Of a DNA stretch of 44,293 bases, positions 12,983 through 23,192 are shown one piece after another; position 1 is the stretch's first letter, and each line of letters starts with the position of its first letter. The position numbers and the translations under genes were made by a program. This DNA is from Protostelium mycophagum (taxonomy: Eukaryota > Evosea > Variosea > Protosteliida > Protosteliaceae). The DNA is taken from assembly GCA_002081555.1 (NCBI GenBank), contig KV920964.1, positions 1-44,293 on the forward strand, given 5' to 3'. The notes under the pieces were generated by a model. It worked only from the letters and a program-made list of their open reading frames with translations, made no database searches and was not told the origin of the DNA.

Positions 12983-15900
12983 TTATGGAGCTTCGCCACA
13001 CGTACCTCCATCACGCTCTTTGTCGTTCTGCTTTTCCTCGTCTATATGTTGATGTCCTTCCTTCTTAACTGTATGAAGTATGACATCATCAATGCTGATG
13101 TCACCTAATGTTTCAGTGACCGATGAATCATCTTGAGCATCTTCATCCACCATCACAGCATCCATGGGAAGTGTGGGTGCGCTTTCTGTTCGGGGAGAGT
13201 TTGGACACGGGCTATTTGGTGCTGAATAAAATCTCCTCGTTGTAGAGGGTGGAGGGGGCGGGTAGTCCTGTTGTAGTTTGATGACATTCGAAAGTTCCAA
13301 GAACTGTGGCAGATTCTGCACGATGGCGCCAAACGTGACCAGACTGTGATGACGTCATCAATTCCTGCAGAACTTTTCTTGAAATTTCCGAGAAACTTAC
13401 AGGTTCGCGACCCAGTTGCTGTCTCCGAATTCTGGGTGGAAATCGTTCAAAAATTGAAATTCAGAGTAAATATATTCAATATTCGCCTTTGTACATATGT
13501 AAATCTTCATCGGAACCATCTCTTCCTCTCCCCTTCATGGATCAGATCACGTGACCTCAGAATGTCGACATGACATGTACACATTACGTCATGATGACTC
13601 ACATCAGGTGGTGTAGGGAGGGGTCAATCGTCTTGAGCGCTGCGTCTATCGTGCTGTGGAGTACTGCTGCTTTAGCTTGGGGTGTTCTCGAATTTTTAAT
13701 CGTTTGAAACATCTTTATCGCCGCATTGAAAGGCTTTTCAACTGTACATTTTTAATTATTAATTTATTTTACGAGACGAAATCTTCTTGCATAAATTCTT
13801 TGAAATGGTTGTAGATGAGTTCGACTTACGCGTCCAGAATCTGTTGTCAAGCCAAGGAGTTAATCCGTTCATAAAAGCAGTGCAAAGCGTGCTTCTAACC
13901 TCGTCTTGTGATTTATACTAGATGTTTTAGATCAGATATCTCTTGTGTTCTCACCTTATGTCTATATAAGTCAAATACCATGCTGTACAGACGGTCAAAT
14001 AATGACTTACTGATGATGACGTGGAACTATTTGTATTAAAATATATTAAAAAAATATTTGTTTTTAGGGATTTGGAAGAATATTATTTTTGTAAATAAAA
14101 ATAAAATATATTATCACCTTAGTTGAAGCTTCAGACAAAGTGATCTCAGCTTTACGTATACTCTCTGCATCCACTTTTTGTCTGAATCTGAATGAATTTC
14201 CCTCCCACCATCTACAACTCACCTTTTGACCACCCCCGTGATATAACTATAAAATTTCACGCTCAATTGCTGTTTGAAAAGTCAAGGAAATTCCGTGTTT
14301 TGACAGATGTCAGATGACATGTGATGACGTCATAAAGGATATCTATAAAGCTGTCCCATTGTTGTTTCATATCTTCAAGATTCCAATCGATTTTGTAGGC
14401 TTTGCGCCAACCTTCCACGAAATTTTCCAAATGAGAAGAAAAGGTGTTGCCCGGGAGAAATCTGAAAAATAATGAACAATCGGATATGACCATATCGAAT
14501 TATAAATCGGGCATTTTATACATGTCTCTGGTGTCGGTGGTACGTAACCGAAATACACTCTTATTTGTAGAGATGTTTCAATCTTTTTAAATTAAAATTT
14601 AAAAAGATTAAAATGGCTCACACGTTGTCTATTAGCATCTGGAATTTGTGTTGGATGAAAAGGGAGTCATCCGGATGTTGAATGATATGCTTCGCCAACA
14701 CATCCCATTCCTGATCACGTCATCACTTGTCAAGAATGACAGGTATCAATGTCACCTGGGCGATGATCCATGGCAACCATGACATCTTATCTCCTCTTAT
14801 GTTTTGTACTTTATGCCTCTCAATGATATCTCGGGTCTGACTCGTGATGCTGGGTGAATCTAGTTCCAAGAACGTGATGATGTGATTATATGACAGATTC
14901 TCCGCAATAGATCTGGCCCCTGTCTCCGTGATCTGGTCGTTTCCTGGAAATCACTCAATTCAAAAATTGTATAAAAAATTAGATAATTATCAAAAATGAA
15001 AAATAAAATGGAAAATAAAATGAAAAATATAATAAAAATATTTATATGAAATATAAAAAATATATAAAAGATAAAATAAAAACCTGTCATAGTAAGACCG
15101 CAGAGATGTCTGTTCATCCTTAGTGCGTTTCCTATGGCAACCGCTCCTTCGTCCCCAATGCTATTTTTGGAAATATCCAATGACGTCACCGTGAGATTGT
15201 CTCTGAGCCAAGAAGAGACCAAAAGGGCTCCAGTATCTCCCAGTCGATTCCCTAAGAGATGTCAAAAGTGATAGGATGACATGTTATGACGTCATACCTG
15301 CCAGACCGAGAAGACTTATTTTATTGTCGTTCATCACCTCTTCAATATGGGCAAGTCCGACCTCAGAAATAGAATTTTCTGGGAAATTTAGTTTCAAAAA
15401 TTTGAAATATCTTCACCATTTAAAATCAATCTCTCCAATGATGGGTGATTCTTCAGACATCTAAAAATAGCAATGGCTCCGTCATCGCCCAGTTTACAAC
15501 CTGTGGTATGTCAGATAAACACCGATGTCACGTGACATGTGTCACCTGTCAAATTGAGCGACATAATCGTGGTGTTTTTTGACAATGCGTTAGACAGATA
15601 TTTCGCGCCCTCTGGCATCACAAAATTTCCTTGAAAAGTGTCAGAAAACTCATTAAGACACCCCATATTTTACCTGTCAAATTAATTGACGTTAAATTGT
15701 GATTGGATTGTAATGACCTCGATATATACTTGAACTCTTCTGGGCTTTTTTCCGCACCTTTCAATATATCATTATAATAGTAATTAAAAATATATATATT
15801 TTGTTAATCATTTTATTTTTTTCACGATGAACGTCCAGAATTTTGGAATACAAACGAATGATACTACCTTGGAGGTTTAGGATGGGACCAACACCGATCA

Positions 15901-16490
15901 GTATACTCAGAGCCTCCACTGCGTCATCACTTCTGGTGTCCATTCTCTTCGCGACATCAGATAGCTCTGTGTCTGTCAGCATGGAAAACAATCATGAGCT
16001 CGAGTGACTCACGGATGGAGCTGATCAGCTCCGAATAATTCTTCTCTAAAATGGCCAACTCCTTTTTATTGTTTTTCCTGTGGAATGATCAGGGATAAAG
16101 AGGATCAATACTCACAATGACGCTTTCACGTTCTCATACGTTTCTGTGACTTTCTCTGTCGTCAAATCGTCTTCAACGGGGATGTATCTTTTCTGATCAG
16201 CACCAACATCTCCATACGTTTTCTGGCTTACTTGTATGGCGAATCATGTCCAGATCCAAAATGACTAACCCATTTTTGCATCTGTTGAACAGATTGATGA
16301 ATTTCTTTCGATTTAAATCTCGCCAATGCAGCTGATGTTGCAGCTCCCGCAACTCCAACGCCTACAATTGTGGCTGTAATAATGACCACTGCAATTATCA
16401 ATGTAAACGCCCGAAAGAGGGACTCACTTCCTGGTTTGGTGCCTCAAATTTGACAAGACGTCCAAAGGAAGGGAGGTGTCTGCGTTCGTT
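12983..16490 (-). CDS. Membrane-segment, LRR and VPS9-domain protein (putative Rab5-family GEF)
   Basis: About 730 aa or more. Near the N-terminus is a Gly/Ala-rich hydrophobic stretch (IITATIVGVGVAGAATSAAL), a likely membrane segment. Seven to eight RI-type leucine-rich repeats of 28 residues follow (for example TVTSLDISKNSIGDEGAVAI). A helical region comes next, then a VPS9-like domain (EEMVPMKIYICTKANIEY... FGDSNWVANLLVTFGAIV), and an acidic, Pro-rich tail. VPS9 domains activate Rab5-type GTPases on endosomes. Here the usual catalytic Asp/Tyr positions appear as Glu and Trp, so activity is uncertain. Exons (descending): 16388-16270, 16192-16116, 16077-16013, 15972-15868, 15757-15674, 15629-15546, 15500-15417, 15378-15298, 15251-15084, 14943-14756, 14710-14622, 14461-14329, 14269-14223, 14187-14118, 14026-13955, 13917-13830, 13741-13603, 13532-13401, 13343-12983. 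The first exon and start codon, near 16410-16490 or further upstream, are not resolved. Confidence 0.8.
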
Positions 16491-16759
16491 GATCTGAATT
16501 TTCGTTGGTGGAAGTTAAAATTTGGTCAACATTGAAACTTCTTTTTCTTTGAAAATATTTTCCGGCTGAATTTTGGGCATCATGAAATCATTTTGGTGAA
16601 CAGGCACCAAATGTGAGGTATCAATGATCGCCCAATCACCTAGATATGTGCACAATGCAGTCTTGTTATCTGCTGATTCAGAGGCAAAGAACAATCCATA
16701 ATTTGAACAGATAAATTCGATTCCACACAAATAAAAAAGGTATGGACAAAATTTATAAA

Positions 16760-17832
16760 TTAGAGGGTGTTGATGGGTCTGTTGGCAGAGGTGGCAGACT
16801 GTCTTCCAGAGAGGTCCTTCAAGTCGACCTTTCCGTCGTGGTTTCTGTCCAAGGGGTTGTGGTGGGCACCCTGGTTGGCCAACATACCAGACTGGAGTCC
16901 TCTGTTTGTCAACAAAGTCTCTCCAGCAAGTCCCTGGGAGGCGGGGCGTCCGGCAAAGTCGTTCATGTCGACACGACCGTCGTGGTTTCTGTCGAGGGGG
17001 TTGTGGTGTACACCCTGGGCCATCATAGGGGCGGAGGCAAGGGGGACGGAGGTGTATCCTTGGCTGAGTCTGCGACCAGCAGATCCCAAGTTAAATCCTT
17101 GTGCTTCCAGAGCGGTCAAGTCGCCACCGACAATTCCTCTGTCTTGAACAGTGATGACTTCTCTGTATACGTGGGGTGCCTCGACGATCTTCTCGTATAT
17201 GGGCTTGGTCTCTTGGATGACGGTACTCTGGTAAACGTCCCTCTCCAAAACGGGCTGGATGAGGAGCTGCTGCCAGAAGAACTACTGAAGCAACTGCTAC
17301 CCTCGCACCTGCTGAAGTGTGCGCATGGTGGCATCGACCTCTCTGGAAGGTGCGACGTAGTTCTCGGCGATAGGAGCGCTGTTCGAAATTTAGTTTTTCC
17401 CGCCAATTTTTGTTCTCAAAATTACCTCTTCTCGATGATGGCCTCGCGTCTCTCGGCGGGAAGCTCTCTCTGTTGGATGAGAGTGGGCTGTATCTGTGTC
17501 TCATGCATCATCTGGGTGACTTGCTTGACATCGAGTTGCTCGCGCTCTCTGTAGATGATGGGCTGGATCTCCTCCTTCTGAACGGGGTGGATATGCTCGT
17601 GGACGACGACATCCTTCTGGATGAGCTCGACCTTTGTGGGCTCAGCACGGACCTGGCCGATGGAAGAGCGCTGGGCAGACTGGACGTAACCTGGTTGTCC
17701 GACGAAGTCTCTGCTGTCAACCTTGCCGTCAAAGTTTCTGTCAAGAGGGTTGTGGTGGGCAGGACGTCCAGAGAGGTCTTTGAGGTCGACCTTGCCGTCA
17801 AAGTTTCTGTCCAAGTTCATGTTGCTGTTCAT
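16760..17832 (-). CDS. Four-calcium-loop repeat protein (327 aa), unrecognised family
   Basis: Three exons (17832-17426, 17378-17309, 17266-16760) give a soluble 327-aa protein without signal peptide. Two copies of a loop at each end read NPLDRN[FH]DG[KR]VD.., matching a 12-residue EF-hand/dockerin-type calcium loop (Asp1, Asn3, Asp5, Gly6, hydrophobic 8, Asp9, Asp12). The middle is charged and helical, with KEEIQPIIYREREQ and similar Gln/Glu-rich segments. From memory, that style of repeat occurs in fungal and protist cytoplasmic proteins, but I cannot verify this. Codons are strongly biased to C/G-ending forms (AAC, GAC, CTC, AAG) compared with neighbours, suggesting high expression. A calcium-binding structural role is inference. 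Confidence 0.85.
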
Positions 17833-18272
17833 TGTTGCGTGCGTGTTGTTGTTGTGTTTGCTTGATTATGAGGAAGGAAGGAGAGTGAAACTTGTAGAAG
17901 TGAAGGAAAACTCGTGTGTTGTTCCACGCAGTTCCGATGTCGAAATACAAAAACAAAACATCCGACACCAAATCTAAATCTTGATTTATCATTGCGGTAG
18001 TAAACGTAAAAACTTCGTATGACTTAACGTGTTTTCACACGGTCAGCTTATTAGCTCACACTACCGGACAACTCTCGTTCAGAAACCGCAACTTTGCGGT
18101 CGCTGTTTTCAACATAATGTGGTACAAGAGAACCAACCTTATGAAACCCCTGGACTCTTCCTGAATAATATCTTGAGCTCCAGGTGTACATTTACGGTCT
18201 ATTGGAATTTATGCCATGACAACGTTTCGCGATAGTCTACAACGAGATGAGATGAGACAAAATCACACAAGT
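17833..18272. promoter_or_regulatory. Intergenic spacer, probable promoter of the calcium-loop gene
   Basis: A 440-bp spacer lies between the end of MadBub and the start of the calcium-loop gene, both on the minus strand. I see no coding potential of note. It holds one copy of the recurrent word TCTACAACGAG (18236-18246). Confidence 0.4.
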
Positions 18273-21200
18273 TTATCCCTCGAGCATTTGGTTCTGCCTT
18301 GACATCAGCCTCTTTACAGATCCAGACTTGGACGGCTCGGCCAGATGATTCTCGATGATCTGCTTCACTTGCTTCAGATCAGGCAGCTCCTCACAGCTCG
18401 GCACGTTCAAGAGGATGTCAAACACCTTGTTCCACACATCGTGTTGCCAGTACCTCTTAAACGACTTGTCTGGTGCGTAGTGTCCTGTGGTGCTGTCCTT
18501 CTTCACTGTCATGTAGTCTTGATGTAACAGCATGTAGATCACCGCACAGATGCCAAAGTAATCGATCTGAACGATGTGAGAGGGTGAATATAGAGGTGGT
18601 GGTGCTTTTGTTGTCATAGAACGCTTCTCATCTGGTGCGGCAGAGCCGCCACAGTTTTAAAATGATAAAACCCCCACCTGCTTCGTCCACGGCCTTCCCT
18701 CCATCATCTCCACGCATTGGAAGTTTTCCGTGAAATTTCTCTCAGTAGTGTAGACAGCACCCTTCTCATGCATGCGCACATCTATACTGTGTCCAAAATC
18801 AATCAACTTCAGCCCCTTCTGCTCCCACAGCTCATTGTTGGGGGACCAGGCCTGCCCGCCGGCAGGGTCTTTGCCGCCAATCTCCAACAGCAATATATTG
18901 TCGGGCTTGATGTCGCCGTGGATGATGTCCACGTCATGGAGGGTCTTCACCATGTTGATGAGGTCGATGGCGTAAAACATGACGAGGGTCTGTTGGTGTT
19001 AATGGTGATGTGTTGGGGTTTTGAAATGCAGAGACATTGTGGCGCGAAGCGACAGGAGTATTTAGACGCTGTGCAAATAGCAGCATTGTCTGAAAGTCTG
19101 TTCAGGTTTACGGCAAAGCCACAAACCACTAAAAATAGAACAAAAATATATTGGCACGTATAAATCCAATAAATACCTCGTCCATGTGTTCATTCTTCTC
19201 TCTGTATGAGTTGATGGTGTGTTGTAGACTGAACTCACAATAGTCCATCAGCATGAAGCTCTTATCGGCATAGTTGTAGTGAGCTTGTGCGATGGGAAAT
19301 TTGTGTTGCTGTACAAGTCAGGACTATTCTCGTTGTAGATGAATGGAATTTTGTAAAGTGTATTTCGCCGCAAACCACCATAAGTCCCAAAACATCTAAT
19401 GAGTTTGTAACAAGAAAGGGTACAAAGATACTGCACAAAAACAATATACCATCAGTCACAGTGCCTGTACAACAACGTGCACATAGACTTCAAGAACTTG
19501 GACAATGATAACTCACCAAATGTGATGGCACTCTTGTCTGTATACTGTGGCACATGTAATATTCCCATGGACATGCGGGCTTGACCATCTTCACAACAGT
19601 TCCTCCACTCTCTATACGCCATGTTTCTACGGGGTGAGCGATGAATACTTGTGCAAAGGCACCCTTCCCGATCTTGTTTGATATTTCTAATTGCATTTTT
19701 CCTGAAAGATACTCAGATTTTCACAAGAAATATTTTTAAATGTAAAAATATTCTATTCTTGTGGCTTCACGGATCACGAAAACATGCGCTGAAAAGGATT
19801 GTAAATGCATCTACAATTCGCCGCGAAAGAAAAATACATTGTAACTCCAATGTACAGGACCAAATCATTGCGCCCACCTAGCTCGAAAGAAACACTGTCT
19901 CCTGTCTCATCCATCGCCTCCAAGTCTCTTGTGCACGGCGCCTTCACATCTGTCATATCGTGGTAACCGGGTAGATCTGCCAAAGACAACTGCTTCAGGC
20001 GGGACTGGATGTAGGAGGCCGCAAACGGGTCGAATGACTTTCTGTTGGATATCTTAAGGTTCTGAATGTCCGAGGATAATTGTTCGACGGTGGTGCGATT
20101 CTTCTTGACGACTTGGGATTCTGAAGTGGACTTGTCTGGTGTTAAGAGTTGGCGTTTGTGTGATGATGGCTCTTCGAAAATAGTGAATGTGCTCCTACAC
20201 AATTCAGTGGGTTTCACATATTGGCCAATGGTATTGTGTCGAGAAATAATTATAATTATCGTGATAGAAAAGTAGAATTTGATAGTTTCACTTGGATCAG
20301 ACACATTAGAATGAAACTTACGTAGGCTTGAGTGGCACAATCTCTTGTTCCTCCTCTTCCGGTTCGTCCTCCCATATCTCGTACTCCCTCTTGGCAATCT
20401 ACAACCCGTCAACCCCACCCGACTCAATCATTTGATCCCACCTTCCCGTCCCTGATGACGTCACCATTCGTCACTCTGTGCTCTTGGTCGTTTCTGTCTT
20501 CTGATTTTTGTTCCATTCTTCTGGTCCTCACTGGAATGGTGAGGGTGGGCGAAGGGATGGAGCAAGTCAAGTTGAGAGTATTGTCCATTGTAGATGGCTT
20601 GTCTTTACGTATGGGGGTGTTGAACATGGCCAAGACTTGGTTCATCGCCTGGCGTGTTCCGATGGTCATGGTGGGCGATGCGACGACAGACTTGTTCATG
20701 TCGATCATGCGGGATAAGTCTTCGGTGTATTCTACTTCAATGCACTGTGGTGTGTAAGTAGATTCTTTCACGTGTTTTGTTGTGATGAGTGCAGTGGATT
20801 TGGTTCACCTCTTCTGTATTGACCGGTGTGTCCATTGACCGCAGCGCCAGCCTCGGCTTCGAGATTAAAGGTCCGGCGTTGTCCTCAGCAGGGGCACTAT
20901 TCTCATCTTGAAATATGGCAAAAGAAGACCTTGGTTGTGTGGAGTCCGGGTTCTCTTCATAAATAGCCAAGGAGGATCTTATTGGCTGTGCAGGTGCCGC
21001 GTTCTCTTCAAAGATGGCAAAACCACCCGATTTGGCTGGTTGTAATGGTGCACTTCTGGGCGCTTCTTCTTCAGAGAAGATGGCAAATGAGGACTTGCCC
21101 GACTGTGCAGGTGCTGCGTTCTCTTCAAAGATGGCAAAACCACCCGATTTGGCTGGTTGTAGTGGTGCACTTCTGGGCGCTTCTTCAGAAAAGATAGCAA

Positions 21201-23060
21201 AGGATGGTTTCTTTTGTGCAGTTGTGACGGATGCGGGCTTCGCCTCCGGCTCTTCGGAGAAGATAGCAAACGAGTTTTTGTTTGATGGCTTGGCCTGTAC
21301 CGGTTCTTCTGAAAATATGGGAAAGGAGGATTTGCTTGGCGCCTTAGTTTGTGCGGGCTCTTCTGTGAAAATGGCAAAGGTGCTCGGTTTTGATGCAGGC
21401 TTCGCCTCTGCCACTTCGTCCAAAGAAGTGGAGGGGCGAGTTGATGTATGTACACTGCTGGTTTTTTCTGTTAATGTTGGCTTCTTGCTGAGTAGCGTCT
21501 TTGGTATGATCTCCGTCATCACCATGTCACTCTCTTCTCCAACCTGCCACGGTAAATTTCGAGCACAAATGATTGTGCCTGAGAAACAAACACTCACAAT
21601 ATCTTGTGTGGATTCAGGCACAAATACAGCGTTTGGATTGTAGCAATGGCGTTTTACTGCTCTCAACTGCACAATTCAGTCGGTCATCGCACAAAAGTAC
21701 ATACCTCCTCAAAAGAAAACTCCGTCCCGTCGGTAAAGATCGCATTCTTGTCGTACACTGGTCTCTCTGCCTTTGCGGACGCGTCTGAAAAAATGGCAAA
21801 GTCTTTTCCTGCGGCAGTTCCAGACTTGGAACCCTTGTACGGCTCGTTCCATGTGGTCGCCCCTTGTTGATTTTCTTTTCTAGCTTCTTTTTCGCCGGGG
21901 AGGGAGGTCCACGAGGTCAATACTCCTGGCTTTGTTACAGCACGTCCTCCAACAGCTGCATTCTCCGTATCGTCTTGGTATATCTCTAATCCTCCTGATG
22001 ATTTACTCGAGGAAGGCTTGGCGGCTGAAAACGTTATGTCTATATCTTGGCAGCTGCAGTACAATTATTCAGAAAAGTTTCACTGCGGCAGAGCCGCACA
22101 AAAATACACTTTTAGAAGGTGAACCGCACCTTGTTGCTTCGGCGCGGACTTTGACAGTCTAGAGGAGGAAGAGGCCTGCTTCTTGGTGAGCGAGCCGAGC
22201 GTGGTTCGTGCCTCATCTTCGCCCTCTTGTTCTTCGTCCAAGTTGTTGAGAGACTCTTCGTAGGCTCTTCTGGCCATTCTCATCTGGAAGCCCATGAAGC
22301 TCTTCTTCAGTTGTTCGATGGGCTCCGCCAGCCTGTGATGTTCAGAGAGGTAATGAGATCATTGTGTTTGTGCGTCTCGATTGACTCTTCGACTCTGCTG
22401 ACATGCAGCAGAACAAGAACCGCACAGAAGATAAAATACTGACATCTTGATGCCCTTCTTGTATACTCCTTCGGCGGATTGAAAGCTCGCCTTGGATTCT
22501 AAGACAATGGCGAGGGCCTCGTAGAAGGTCGAGTTGTATTCACCGATACGGTTGGCTTGCATAAATTTGAACACGTCGAGAGGTTCAGCACAGTGATCGG
22601 CCTGAAGTTGGTGAATAACTTGGTGGAGAATGATGATTGATACATACATAAGTGATCCAGATTCTGATGTATCGCTCTTTGTTCTTATACTCCTCTTTGT
22701 CCTTGAATTCTCGAGTGCACCTCTCTAATACTTGGATCAGAAGATCTTTGTTTCCAGAAGTATATGACTGTTGAATCCATTGGATGTATCTGTCGAGGTT
22801 AGATCGTTGCTTGAGGAGAAGCTTCTTACTTTTGCCACACCAGGAGCGGGTCATTTCCTTTGTAATCTCTCAATTTATCTTCCCAATCCCTGCCAAATGT
22901 TAGTCATGAGAGTTGATAATTTAGAGTCTCACTGTTGTTGAGAAGCCAAAGAGGAGGTATCAGTCCTTGTAAGTGCTGCAGAGAGTTTGGCAGGATCTCT
23001 TCCTTGTTTTAGCGGTTGGATGTTCTCTTTGCTTCCTTCCCAGTCATGTTGTGTCGCCAT
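18273..23060 (-). CDS. BUB1: MadBub spindle-checkpoint kinase (undivided BUB1/BUBR1) with ABBA-motif array
   Basis: Fifteen exons, about 1,144 aa. In order: N-terminal KEN box ([13 protein letters not shown], residues 11-13); Mad3/BUB1 TPR region (about 43-165); an ABBA-KEN2-ABBA cassette (LEIYQD, KEN near 279, FAIFSD); a GLEBS-type BUB3-binding motif (EFSFEELRA); nine tandem ABBA-like motifs (about 415-570); another FTIFEE; and a C-terminal BUB1-type kinase with glycine loop GKGAFAQV, Lys in VVKMVKP, catalytic HGDIKPDN and LIDFGHS. KEN boxes, GLEBS and an intact kinase in one protein match the ancestral MadBub state, before the BUB1/BUBR1 split. It inhibits APC/C-Cdc20 and acts at kinetochores. 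Exons (descending): 23060-22933, 22889-22830, 22789-22648, 22601-22444, 22332-22130, 22024-21705, 21666-21598, 21543-20809, 20744-20442, 20398-20322, 20194-19878, 19701-19517, 19308-19177, 18989-18678, 18566-18273. Head-to-head with SYF2. Confidence 0.95.
18637..18649. repeat. Mini-hairpin, 3-nt loop, in a MadBub intron
   Basis: GCGGC-AGA-GCCGC: a perfect 5-bp stem in intron 18567-18677. Nearly the same hairpin occurs in another MadBub intron at 22084-22098. Confidence 0.6.
20995..21240 (-). repeat. 117-bp tandem duplication inside the MadBub ABBA array
   Basis: Within the 735-nt array exon, the block starting GTTCTCTTCAAAGATGG at 21001 recurs almost unchanged at 21118. The period is 117 bp, or 39 codons. 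The encoded unit carries two ABBA-like motifs (FAIFEE and FAIFSE). Only scattered substitutions separate the copies over the first 60 bp, so the duplication is recent. Other motif copies in the exon are more diverged. Confidence 0.85.
22084..22098. repeat. Mini-hairpin, 3-nt loop, in a MadBub intron
   Basis: TGCGGC-AGA-GCCGCA: a perfect 6-bp stem within intron 22025-22129. Confidence 0.6.
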
Positions 23061-23192
23061 GATGTTGACCTGTGGGTGGATCGATATGAATTCAAATTTT
23101 AGGAGGATGGGTTTTGGCGGGAAAACAATATGTGCGTCTACAACAAGAAAAGTCGGTTTCAATCTGGAAAAATCAGTTCACAAATCACCAAC
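23061..23192. promoter_or_regulatory. Bidirectional promoter of MadBub and SYF2
   Basis: Only 132 bp separate the two divergent start codons, so both 5' UTRs and any core promoters must share this segment. It contains GGCGGGAAAA (near 23114), which resembles an E2F-type site. That would suit a mitotic gene, but it is a single match. Confidence 0.55.

Noticed and set aside
16515-16740. 71-codon minus-strand frame upstream of the LRR-VPS9 gene
   Set aside because: It looks protein-like but I could not join it in phase to the next exons. It may be 3' UTR of the calcium-loop gene or a first exon.
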